Assembly: GCA_035048495.1 (NCBI GenBank)
Contig: JASUTR010000049.1
Location: forward strand, 124,001 to 188,000
Length of the DNA: 64,000 bases
Reading direction: 5' to 3'
DNA from: Euptelea pleiosperma
Lineage: Eukaryota > Streptophyta > Magnoliopsida > Ranunculales > Eupteleaceae
Shown here piece after piece: positions 26,101 to 37,019 of this stretch (position 1 is its first letter; each line of letters begins with the position of its first letter). The translations under genes were made by a program, and so were the position numbers. Below the pieces are notes generated by a model, which ran no database searches, was not told the DNA's origin, and was given only the letters and a program-made list of their open reading frames with translations.

Positions 26101-27225
26101 ACACAAACTGAGTCCAATTTGAGACGTTGACGCACGGATGGAGCTAACTTGTTTCGCCTATCCCGAATCTTGTTCCAATACTTTAAATGTGTTGAAACAA
26201 TAATAATGGAAGAGTTTGAGTTCAATTACGAGGTCCGATTGCGAAAAAGTCACAAGTTATAGGCTTCGGAATGTAACACACAAACTGAGTCCAATTTGAG
26301 ACGTTGACGCACGGATGGAGCTAACTTGTTTCGACTGTCCCGAATCTTGTTCCAACACTTCAAATGTGTCGAAACAATAGTAATGGAAGAATTCGAGTAT
26401 AATTACAAGGTTCGGTTGCTAAAAAGTCACAAGTTATAGGCTTCGGAATGTAACACACAAACTGAGTCCAATTTGAGACGTTGACGCACGGATGGAGCTA
26501 ACTTGTTTCGCCTATCCCGAATCTTGTTCCAATACTTCAAATGTGTTGAAACAATTATAATGGAAGAGTTTGAGTTCAATTACGAGGTCCGATTGCGAAA
26601 AAGTCACAAGTTATAGGCTTCAGAATGTAACACACAAACTGAGTCCAATTTGAGACGTTGACGCACGGATGGGGCTAACTTGTTTCGCCTAACCCGAATC
26701 TTATTCCAATACTTCAAATGTGTTGAAACAATAATAATGGAAGAGTTTGAGTTCAATTACGAGGTCCGATTGTGAAAAAGTCACAAGTTATAGGCTTCGG
26801 AATGTAACACACAAACTGAGTCCAATTTGAGACGTTGACGCACGGATGGAGCTAACTTGTTTCGCCTATCCCGAATCTTGTTCCAATACTTCAAATGTGT
26901 TGAAACAATAATAATGGAAGAGTTTGAGTTCAATTACGAGGTCCGATTGCGAAAAAGTCACAAGTTATAGGCTTCGGAATGTAACACACAAACTGAGTCC
27001 AATTTGAGACGTTGACACACGGATGGAGCTAACTTGTTTCGACTGTCCCGAATCTTGTTCCAACACTTCAAATGTGCTGTAACAATAGTAATAGAAGAAT
27101 TCGAGTTTAATTACGAGGTCCGGTTGCGAAAAAGTCACAAGTTATAGGCTTCGGAATGTAACACACAAACTGAGTCCAATTTGAGACGTTGACGCACGGA
27201 TGGAGCTAACTTGTTTCGACTGTCC
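23176..27225 (+). repeat. Satellite: partial HOR copies with a 4-monomer repeat
   Basis: m10 (7-bp deletion near 23422) is followed by m11 to m19 (24926). A monomer at 25103 then carries TATTTCGCCTATCCTG, a rare variant otherwise seen only at 24395, exactly 708 bp (four monomers) earlier. After it the order jumps to m13 (25280) and runs m14 to m23 up to the m24 at 27226. The rare shared base shows that the 25103 monomer derives from the local m16 copy by short-range duplication or conversion. Confidence 0.82.
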
Positions 27226-30200
27226 CGAATCTTATTCCAACACTTCAAATGTGTTGAAACAATAGTAATGGAAGAATTTGAGTCTAATTACGAGGTTCGG
27301 TTGCGAAAAAGTCACAAGTTATAGGCTTCGGAATGTAACAGACAAACTGAGTCCAATTTGAGACGTTGACGCACGGATGGAGCTAACTTGTTTCGCCTAT
27401 CGCGAATCTTGTTCCAATACTTCAAATGTGTTGAAACAATAATAATGGAAGAGTTTGAGTCCAATTACGAGGTCCGATTGCGAAAAAGTCACCAGTTATA
27501 GGCTTCGGAATGTAACACACAAACTGAGTCCAATTTGAGACGTTGACGCACGGATGGAGCTAACTTGTTTTGACTGCTACGAATCTTGTTTCAACACTTC
27601 AAATGTGTTGCAACAATAGTAATGGAAGAGTTTGAGTTCAATTACTAGGTCCAGTTGCGAAAAAGTCACAAGTTATAGGCTTCGGAATGTAACACACAAA
27701 CTGAATCCAATTTGAGACGTTGACGCACGGATGGAGCTAACTTGTTTCGCCTATCCCGAATCTTGTTCCAATACTTCAAATGTGTTGAAACAATAATAAT
27801 GGAAGAGTTTGAGTTCAATTACGAGGTCCGATTGCGAAAAAGTCACAAGTTATAGGCTTCGGAATGTAACACACAAACTGAGTCCAATTTGAGACGTTGA
27901 CGCACGGATGGGGCTAACTTGTTTCGCCTAACCCGAATCTTGTTCCAATACTTCAAATGTGTTGAAACAATAATAACGGAAGAGTTTGAGTTCAATTACG
28001 AGGTCCGATTGTGAAAAAGTCACAAGTTATAGGCTTCGGAATGTAACACACAAACTGAGTCCAATTTGAGACGTTGTCGCACGGATGGAGCTAACTTGTT
28101 TCTCCTATCCCGAATCTTGTTCCAATACTTCAAATGTGTTGAAACAATAATAATGTAAGAGTTTGAGTCCAATTACGAGGTCCGATTGCGAAAAAGTCAC
28201 AAGTTATAGGCTTCGGAATGTAACACACAAACTGAGTCCAATTTGAGACATTGACACACGGATGGAGCTAACTTGTTTTGACGGTCACGAATCTTGTTTC
28301 AACACTTCAAATGTGATGCAACAATAGTAATGGAAGAGTTTGAGTCCAATTACGAGGTCCGGTTGCGAAAAAGTCACAAGTTATAGGCTTCGGAATGTAA
28401 CACACAAACTGAGTCCAATTTGAGACGTTGATGCACGGAAGGGGCTAACTTGTTTCGACAGTCATAAATCTTGTTCAAACACTTCAAATTTGTTGAAACA
28501 ATAGTAATGGAAGAATTCGAGTCTAATTACGAGGTTCGGTTGCGAAAAAGTCACAAGTTATAGGCTTCGGAATGTAACATACAAACTGAGTCCAATTTGA
28601 GACGTTGACGCACGGATGGAGCTAACTTGTTTCGACAGTGATAAATCTTGTTCCAACACTTCAATTGTGTTGAAACAATTGTAATGGAAGAATTCGAGTC
28701 TAATTACGAGGTCCGGTTGCGAAAAAGTCACAAGTTATAGGCTTCGGAATGTAACACACAAACTGAGTCTAATTTTAGACGTTCACGCACGGATGGAGCT
28801 AACTTGTTTCGACTGTCCCGAATCTTGTTCCAACACTTCAAATGCGTTGAAACAATAATAATGGAAGAGTTTGAGTCCAATTACGAGGTCCGATTGCGAA
28901 AAAGTCACAAGTTATAGGCTTCGGAATGTAACACACAAACTGAGTCCAATTTGAGACGTTGACGCACGGATGGAGCTAACTTGTTTTGACTGCTACGAAT
29001 CTTGTTTCACCACTTCAAATGTGTTGCAACAATAGTAATGGAAGAGTTTGAGTCCAATTACGAGGTCCGGTTGCGAAAAAGTCACAAGTTATAGGCTTCG
29101 GAATGTAACACACAAACTGAATCCAATTTGAGACGTTGACGCACGGATGGAGCTAACTTGTTTCGCCTATCCCGAATCTTGTTCCAATACTTTAAATTTG
29201 TTGAAACAATAATAATGGAAGAGTTTGAGTTCAATTACGAGGTCCGATTGCTAAAAAGTTATAGGCTTCGGAATGTTACACACAAACTGAGTCCAATTTG
29301 AGACGTTGAAGCACGGATGGAGCTAACTTGTTTCGACAGTCATAAATCTTGTTCAAACACTTGAAATTTGTTGAAACAATTGTAATGGAAGAATTCGAGT
29401 CTAATTACGAGGTCCGGTTGCGAAAAAGTCACAAGTTATAGGCTTCGGAATGTAACACACAAACTGAGTCCAATTTGAGACGTTGACGCACGGAAGGAGC
29501 TAACTTGTTTGGACAGTCATAAATCTTGTTCCAACACTTCAAATTTGTTGAAACAATTGTAATGGAAGAATTCGAGTCTAATTACGAGGTCCGGTTGCGA
29601 AAAAGTCACAAGTTATAGGCTTCGGAATGTAGCACACAAACTGAGTCCAACATGAGACGTTGACGCACGGATGGAGCTAACTTGTTTCGACTGTCCCGAA
29701 TATTGTTCCAACACTTCAAATGTGCTGTAACAATAGTAATAGAAGAATTCGAGTTTAATTAAGAGGTCCGGTTGCGAAAAAGTCACAAGTTATAGGCTTC
29801 AGAATGTAACACACAAACTGAGTCCAATTTGGGACGTTGACGCACGGATGGAGCTAACTTGTTTCGCCTATCGCGAATCTTGTTCCAATACTTCAAATGT
29901 GTTGAAACAATAATAATGGAAGAGTTTGAGTCCAATTACGAGGTCCGATTGCGAAAAAGTCACCAGTTATAGGCTTCGGAATGTAACACAAAAAATGAGT
30001 CCAATTTGAGACGTTAACGCACGGATGGAGCTAACTTGTTTTGACTGCTACGAATCTTGTTTCAACACTTCAAATGTGTTGCAACAATAGTAATGGAAGA
30101 GTTTGAGTCCAATTACGAGGTCCGGTTGCGAAAAAGTCACAAGTTATAGGCTTCGGAATGTAACACACAAACTGAATCCAATTTGAGACGTTGACGCACG

Positions 30201-31643
30201 GATGGAGCTAACTTATTTCGCCTATCCCGAATCTTGTTCCAATACTTCAAATGTGTTGAAACAATAATAATGGAAGAGTTTGAGTTCAATTACGAGGTCC
30301 GATTGCGAAAAAGTCACAAGTTATAGGCTTCGGAATGTAACACACAAACTGAGTCCAATTTGAGACGTTGACGCACGGATGGGGCTAACTTGTTTCGCCT
30401 AACCCGAATCTTGTTCCAATAATTCAAATGTGTTGAAACAATAATAATGGAAGAGTTTGAGTTCAATTACGAGGTCCGATTGCGAAAAAGTCACAAGTTA
30501 TAGGCTTCGGAATGTAACACACAAACTGAGTCCAATTTGAGACGTTGACGCACGGATGGAGCTAACTTGTTTCGCCTATCCCGAATCTTGTTCCAATACT
30601 TTAAATGTGTTGAAACAATAATAATGGAAGAGTTTGAGTTCAATTACGAGGTCCGATTGCGAAAAAGTCACAAGTTATAGGCTTCGGAATGTAACACACA
30701 AACTGAGTCCAATTTGAGACGTTGACGCACGGATGGAGCTAACTTGTTTCGACTGTCCCGAATCTTGTTCCAACACTTCAAATGTGTCGAAACAATAGTA
30801 ATGGAAGAATTCGAGTATAATTACAAGGTTCGGTTGCGAAAAAGTCACAAGTTATAGGCTTCGGAATGTAACACACAAACTGAGTCCAATTTGAGACGTT
30901 GACGCACGGATGGAGCTAACTTGTTTCGCCTATCCCGAATCTTGTTCCAATACTTCAAATGTGTTGAAACAATTATAATGGAAGAGTTTGAGTTCAATTA
31001 CGAGGTCCGATTGCGAAAAAGTCACAAGTTATAGGCTTCAGAATGTAACACACAAACTGAGTCCAATTTGAGACGTTGACGCACGGATGGGGCTAACTTG
31101 TTTCGCCTAACCCGAATCTTGTTCCAATACTTCAAATGTGTTGAAACAATAATAATGGAAGAGTTTGAGTTCAATTACGAGGTCCGATTGCGAAAAAGTC
31201 ACAAGTTATAGGCTTCGGAATGTAACACACAAACTGAGTCCAATTTGAGACGTTGACGCACGGATGGAGCTAACTTGTTTCGCCTATCCCGAATCTTGTT
31301 CCAATACTTCAAATGTGTTGAAACAATAATAATGGAAGAGTTTGAGTTCAATTACGAGGTCCGATTGCGAAAAAGTCACAAGTTATAGGCTTCGGAATGT
31401 AACACACAAACTGAGTCCAATTTGAGACGTTGACACACGGATGGAGCTAACTTGTTTCGACTGTCCCGAATCTTGTTCCAACACTTCAAATGTGCTGTAA
31501 CAATAGTAATAGAAGAATTCGAGTTTAATTACGAGGTCCGGTTGCGAAAAAGTCACAAGTTATAGGCTTCGGAATGTAACACACAAACTGAGTCCAATTT
31601 GAGACGTTGACGCACGGATGGAGCTAACTTGTTTCGACTGTCC
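27226..31643 (+). repeat. Second intact 25-monomer HOR (4,418 bp), m24-to-m24 register
   Basis: From the CTTATTCC marker of m24 at 27226 the order is m25, m1-m23, ending before the next m24 at 31644. That spacing is 4,418 bp, exactly 25 x 177 minus 7. It holds one m10 (deletion near 29257, here with GCTAAAAAGTTATAGG). It matches the reference unit type for type, with only scattered substitutions visible by eye, for example GAAACAATAATAACGG near 27976. Confidence 0.9.
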
Positions 31644-33739
31644 CGAATCTTATTCCAACACTTCAAATGTGTTGAAACAATAGTAATGGAAGAATTTGAG
31701 TCTAATTACGAGGTTCGGTTGCGAAAAAGTCACAAGTTATAGGCTTCGGAATGTAACAGACAAACTGAGTCCAATTTGAGACGTTGACGCACGGATGGAG
31801 CTAACTTGTTTCGCCTATCGCGAATCTTGTTCCAATACTTCAAATGTGTTGAAACAATAATAATGGAAGAGTTTGAGTCCAATTACGAGGTCCGATTGCG
31901 AAAAAGTCACCAGTTATAGGCTTCGGAATGTAACACACAAACTGAGTCCAATTTGAGACGTTGACGCACGGATGGAGCTAACTTGTTTTGACTGCTACGA
32001 ATCTTGTTTCAACACTTCAAATGTGTTGCAACAATAGTAATGGAAGAGTTTGAGTTCAATTACGAGGTCCGGTTGCGAAAAAGTCACAAGTTATAGGCTT
32101 CGGAATGTAACACACAAACTGAGTCCAATTTGAGACGTTGACGCACGGATGGAGCTAACTTGTTTTGACTGCTACGAATCTTGTTTCAACACTTCAAATG
32201 TGTTGAAACAATAGTAATGGAAGAGTTTGAGTTCAATTACGAGGTCCGATTGCGAAAAAGTCACAAGTTATAGGCTTCAGAATGTAACACACAAACTGAG
32301 TCCAATTTGAGACGTTGACGCACGGATGGGGCTAACTTGTTTCGCCTAACCCGAATCTTGTTCCAATACTTCAAATGTGTTGAAACAATAATAATGGAAG
32401 AGTTTGAGTCCAATTACGAGGTCCGATTGCGAAAAAGTCACCAGTTATAGGCTTCGGAATGTAACACACAAACTGAGTCCAATTTGAGACGTTGACGCAC
32501 GGATGGAGCTAACTTGTTTTGACTGCTACGAATCTTGTTTCAACACTTCAAATGTGTTGCAACAATAGTAATGGAAGAGTTTGAGTTCAATTACGAGGTC
32601 CGGTTGCGAAAAAGTCACAAGTTATAGGCTTCGGAATGTAACACACAAACTGAATCCAATTTGAGACGTTGACGCACGGATGGAGCTAACTTGTTTCGCC
32701 TATCCCGAATCTTGTTCCAATACTTCAAATGTGTTGAAACAATAATAATGGAAGAGTTTAAGTTCAATTACGAGGTCCGATTGCGAAAAAGTCACAAGTT
32801 ATAGGCTTCGGAATGTAACACACAAACTGAGTCCAATTTGAGACATTGACACACGGATGGAGCTAACTTGTTTTGACTGTCATGAATCTTGTTTCAACAC
32901 TTCAAATGTGATGCAACAATAGTAATGGAAGGGTTTGAGTCCAATTACGAGGTCCGGTTGCGAAAAAGTCACAAGTTATAGGCTTCGGAATGTAACACAC
33001 AAACTGAGTCCAATTTGAGACGTTGATGCACGGAAGGGGCTAACTTGTTTCGACAGTCATAAATCTTGTTCAAACACTTCAAATTTGTTGAAACAATAGT
33101 AATGGAAGAATTCGAGTCTAATTACGAGGTTCGGTTGCGAAAAAGTCACAAGTTATAGGCTTCGGAATGTAACATACAAACTGAGTCCAATTTGAGACGT
33201 TGACGCACGGATGGAGCTAACTTGTTTTGACTGCTACGAATCTTGTTTCACCACTTCAAATGTGTTGCAACAATAGTAATGGAAGAGTTTGAGTCCAATT
33301 ACGAGGTCCGGTTGCGAAAAAGTCACAAGTTATAGGCTTCGGAATGTAACACACAAACTGAATCCAATTTGAGACGTTGACGCACGGATGGAGCTAACTT
33401 GTTTCGCCTATCCCGAATCTTGTTCCAATACTTTAAATGTGTTGAAACAATAATAATGGAAGAGTTTGAGTTCAATTACGAGGTCCGATTGCGAAAAAGT
33501 CACAAGTTATAGGCTTCGGAATGTAACACACAAACTGAGTCCAATTTGAGACGTTGACGCACGGATGGGGCTAACTTGTTTCGCCTGACCCGAATCTTGT
33601 TCCAAAACTTCAAATGTGTTGAAACAATAATAATGGAAGAGTTTGAGTTCAATTACGAGGTCCGATTGCGAAAAAGTCACAAGTTATAGGCTTCGGAATG
33701 TAACACACAAACTGAGTCCAATTTGAGACGTTGTCGCAC
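31644..33739 (+). repeat. Satellite: rearranged monomers before the duplicated block
   Basis: m24, m25 and m1 (31998) are followed by an m1-like hybrid (32175), m21-like (32352), m1, m2 (32706), m5 (32883), m6, m9 (33237), an m18-like unit (33414) and an m3-like unit with CCTGACCCG (33591). The 32175 monomer joins TTGTTTCAACAC to GTGTTGAAACAA and so carries the fully paired form of the monomer dyad. Confidence 0.8.
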
Positions 33740-35294
33740 GGATGGAGCTAACTTGTTTTGACTGTCACGAATCTTGTTTCAACACTTCAAATGTGATGCA
33801 ACAATAGTAATGGAAGAGTTTGAGTCCAATTACGAGGTCCGGTTGCGAAAAAGTCACAAGTTATAGGCTTCGGAATGTAACACACAAACTGAGTCCAATT
33901 TGAGACGTTGATGCACGGAAGGGGCTAACTTGTTTCGACAGTAATAAATCTTGTTCAAACACTTCAAATTTGTTGAAACAATAGTAATGGAAGAATTCGA
34001 GTCTAATTACGAGGTTCGGTTGCGAAAAAGTCACAAGTTATAGGCTTCGGAATGTAACATACAAACTGAGTCCAATTTGAGACGTTGACGCACGGATGGA
34101 GCTAACTTGTTTCGACAGTGATAAATCTTGTTCCAACACTTCAATTGTGTTGAAACAATTGTAATGGAAGAATTCGAGTCTAATTACGAGGTCCGGTTGC
34201 GAAAAAGTCACAAGTTATAGGCTTCGGAATGTAACACACAAACTGAGTCTAATTTTAGACGTTCACGCACGGATGGAGCTAACTTGTTTCGACTGTCCCG
34301 AATCTTGTTCCAACACTTCAAATGCGTTGAAACAATAATAATGGAAGAGTTTGAGTCCAATTACGAGGTCCGATTGCGAAAAAGTCACAAGTTATAGGCT
34401 TCGGAATGTAACACACAAACTGAGTCCAATTTGAGTCGTTGACGCACGGATGGAGCTAACTTGTTTTGACTGCTACGAATCTTGTTTCACCACTTCAAAT
34501 GTGTTGCAACAATAGTAATGGAAGAGTTTGAGTCCAATTACGAGGTCCGGTTGCGAAAAAGTCACAAGTTATAGGCTTCGGAATGTAACACACAAACTGA
34601 ATCCAATTTGAGACGTTGACGCACGGATGGAGCTAACTTGTTTCGCCTATCCCGAATCTTGTTCCAATACTTTAAATGTGTTGAAACAATAATAATGGAA
34701 GAGTTTGAGTTCAATTACGAGGTCCGATTGCGAAAAAGTTATAGGCTTCGGAATGTAACACACAAACTGAGTCCAATTTGAGACGTTGAAGCACGGATGG
34801 AGCTAACTTGTTTCGACAGTCATAAATCTTGTTCAAACACTTCAAATTTGTTGAAACAATTGTAATGGAAGAATTCGAGTCTAATTACGAGGTCCGGTTG
34901 CGAAAAAGTCACAAGTTATAGGCTTCGGAATGTAACACACAAACTGAGTCCAATTTGAGACGTTGACGCACGGAAGGAGCTAACTTGTTTGGACAGTCAT
35001 AAATCTTGTTCCAACACTTCAAATTTGTTGAAACAATTGTAATGGAAGAATTCGAGTCTAATTACGAGGTCCGGTTGCGAAAAAGTCACAAGTTATAGGC
35101 TTCGGAATGTAGCACACAAACTGAGTCCAATATGAGACGTTGACGCACGGATGGAGCTAACTTGTTTCGACTGTCCCGAATATTGTTCCAACACTTCAAA
35201 TGTGCTGTAACAATAGTAATAGAAGAATTCGAGTTTAATTACGAGGTCCGGTTGCGAAAAAGTCACAAGTTATAGGCTTCAGAATGTAACACAC
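33740..35294 (+). repeat. Duplicated satellite block A, left part (before insertion)
   Basis: m5 (33768) through m13 (35177), interrupted after about 118 bases of m13 by the retrotransposon. It matches 51328-52882 at offset 17,588 bp, which is 9,360 bp plus the 8,228-bp insertion and target duplication. It shares rare variants with that copy, such as CGACAGTAATAAATC (33939 and 51526) and TTGAGTCGTTG (34433 and 52021). To the left, GTTGTCGCACGG here against ATTGACACACGG there marks the end of homology. Confidence 0.85.
35290..35294 (+). repeat. Target-site duplication, left copy (CACAC)
   Basis: The satellite reads GTAACACAC up to 35294 and then changes to TGATATTC. The same five bases stand at 43518-43522 before AAACTGAGTCC. 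Removing the insert and one copy restores the normal GTAACACACAAACTGAG of monomer m13. Five bases is the usual duplication for LTR retrotransposon integrase. Confidence 0.92.
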
Positions 35295-35561
35295 TGATAT
35301 TCGCTCAAAAGTGCTTATTTTAAGCAATTATCCTTTTAGCGTTATTGCATTCTCCTACGTAAAATACTCTATTTACCTACTTTTCTACGTAAGAGTCTCT
35401 TCTGTTGCGTAGAACACAATTTTCTGGACGAAATGGTATATTTGCATGCATTAAACACATTTTCGGAAGTCTAGATATTAAGCCGTTCTGATAAAGTCTC
35501 ATTACGCGCTTCTTCTGTCGCAGGAAACCCGATGGGACGATTCTCAAGACTTGTGGGCCCA
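35295..35561 (+). repeat. 5' LTR, shared 267-bp part
   Basis: Identical by eye to 40840-41106 over 267 bases, from TGATATTCGCTC to GTGGGCCCA. After this the 5' side continues GATTTTTAG while the 3' side continues AATCGATC, with no recognisable similarity beyond. If the 3' LTR (2,678 bp) is the true unit, this is its first tenth and the rest has been lost or replaced. The shared part itself begins TG and ends CA, so a short 267-bp LTR is an alternative, but then no target duplication would follow the 3' copy. The reverse-strand reading frame over this repeat is the same in both copies and is not a gene. Confidence 0.8.
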
Positions 35562-37019
35562 GATTTTTAGAAATCACCAATCAAGGATTTGCGATTTTTG
35601 GAAAGATTCCAAAATCTTGAAACTCTGCTTAATTAGGGTTTCCCCTCTTAGAAGTTTCCTCTTTAGAAGAATTTCTATCTTTAGAAATCTTCCGAATTTG
35701 GAAAAGTCGACAAAAGGAAACACCCCAAATCTAGCAGAATTTTAATTTTGGGAAATTTCCCAAAATTATAAGGGATCTCGCAATCAAATCTTTCTTGGAA
35801 GATCTCCACCGTTCGGGAAACTTTCCAATCTAGGTATTTTCCAATCTGGGAATTCCTAAATTTTAACCCATCTCGAATTTGGAAACTAATTCAAAAACTT
35901 GCCTAAATCTAGTGCTTGTTTAGTGAACCCTAAAAAGGCAAGGATCTTCCAAATAGAATCCCGAATACCTAGACCGTGCGCTCTAACTTTTCTGCAGGAA
36001 CACGATCCAGTGTGGGTAGAGAGCGAAAGCTCAAAGAGGTGGAGTCGGGCCCAAGCCCATTAGGATACCCCTCTCTAACCCACGGAGGAGACCCCGTGGC
36101 GTGGCCCACGGGAGGTAAGTCTCTATCCTCGCCTTGAGTGCGATACAGAGCATATTGGGTGCATCATTGTCGCTTGTCTATTTGCTTTCGCATCCATATT
36201 CTTCGACTTGCGTGGCGTGGCCGTTAATCAATCAACTCTAAGAGAGCAGACCCAGCTCCAAATTGAAACTGGTGGGATTTCATCACCCACCTCATCATTC
36301 CAACTGATTTGATCCCAAGGCTCCATTTAATTAAAAAGAATCAAGAAGTAGAGCCAATTAGCCCGGTGTTCGAGGAAAAATCCACGCAAAGCGAACCCGC
36401 TTAACATCCAATCGAAATAAGACCACGAGCGCGGGTCCCTGTTGTCTAACACACCCATAAGTCCCTGCTACTCAAGTACACTGAGCTCGACGTGGCCTCT
36501 TGGACTATTCGGCGGTTAGTTGCGTGTGGACTAGGAACACGCACCAACCCTAGCTTAACCCGAGGGAACACTCTTCTTCTACACTTGACCAATCCGGTTA
36601 GTCTGGGACGTACTTAAGACAGCCATTGTGCCGCACGTCTGTCTAGGCTTCGGATTGCCTTGTTGTTGACTAGAGTTAGTACTAAAGGATTCGCTCTGAA
36701 GAGTGTAGCCTGGTGAGAACCTCTGAGTGCAAACAGTTAGTCCGGCGGCTAAAAGATAAACCAGTGGTCCGCCCACTGTCATAATCTACTCTAGCCCCAA
36801 AACTAACAAGATAATGCCTAAAATATATCCTGATTGTTTAGAATAGGATTATCTGTGCTTGGTGTGCATCATTTAGAATCACTACTCCAGTATCTCCTTT
36901 TGGCAACTTTTTGCCAAATCTTGGGCTTGCTTTTTCAAGTAGAAGCCCAGTTGGACCTGTCCTCACCTTTTACTGACTCGATCTGAGAGTTAGTCCACCG
37001 CACCCCTCCATCGCCTCTA
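35562..37019 (+). other. 5' leader of the retroelement (non-coding)
   Basis: No open frame of note. The first 400 bases are rich in short GGAAA/TTTCC inverted motifs, including a hairpin at 35596-35614 (stem TTTTGGAA, loop AGA) and a 26-bp palindrome at 35743-35768 that runs into TATAAGGG. From about 35990 the base composition is more GC-rich, resembling a retroelement untranslated leader. I looked for a tRNA-complementary site starting TGG after a CA end. Candidates such as TGGCGTGGCCC (36096) and TGGTGGGATTTC (36270) match no primer tRNA that I recognise. The end of any 5' LTR in this stretch is therefore undefined. Confidence 0.6.
35743..35768. promoter_or_regulatory. 26-bp perfect palindrome overlapping TATAAGGG
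   Basis: Half-site TAATTTTGGGAAA followed by its exact reverse complement. The right end overlaps TATAAGGG (35767-35774), a TATA-like sequence. The layout mirrors the palindrome and TATA box of the 3' LTR, although the sequences differ. It could form a cruciform or bind a dimeric factor; a promoter role is inference. Confidence 0.45.

Larger units (their letters stand above)
1..35294 (+). repeat. 177-bp centromere-type satellite array, left arm
   Basis: Head-to-tail monomers of 177 bp, about 199 copies, all in the same orientation; I saw no inversion. Each monomer reads, in order, AATCTTGTT, CTTCAAATGTGTTGAAAC, TAATGGAAGA, ATTACGAGGTCCG, GCGAAAAAGTCACAAG, TTATAGGCTTCGGAATG, GAGTCCAATTTGAGACG, then GGAGCTAACTTGTTT and a variable junction of about 10 bases. 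Most differences between monomer types lie in that junction and in the TTCAAATGTG/TAATGG block. 177 is divisible by 3, so a frame would persist from monomer to monomer, but stops close all six frames. It has no coding role that I can see. Unit length close to a nucleosome repeat and the higher-order structure are typical of plant centromeric satellites; centromere function itself is inference. Confidence 0.97.

Noticed and set aside
1..35294. Possible CRISPR array because of regular repeats
   Set aside because: There are no repeat-spacer alternations; the whole 177-bp unit is repeated with small variants and the window is clearly eukaryotic.
35377..35580. 67-codon reverse frame, also present at 40922-41116
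   Set aside because: It is identical in both places because the 267-bp LTR segment is repeated; no domain and opposite to transcription.
36096..36281. Candidate primer-binding sites (TGGCGTGGCCC, TGGTGGGATTTC)
   Set aside because: Neither follows a CA LTR end nor matches the 3' end of a primer tRNA that I recognise.
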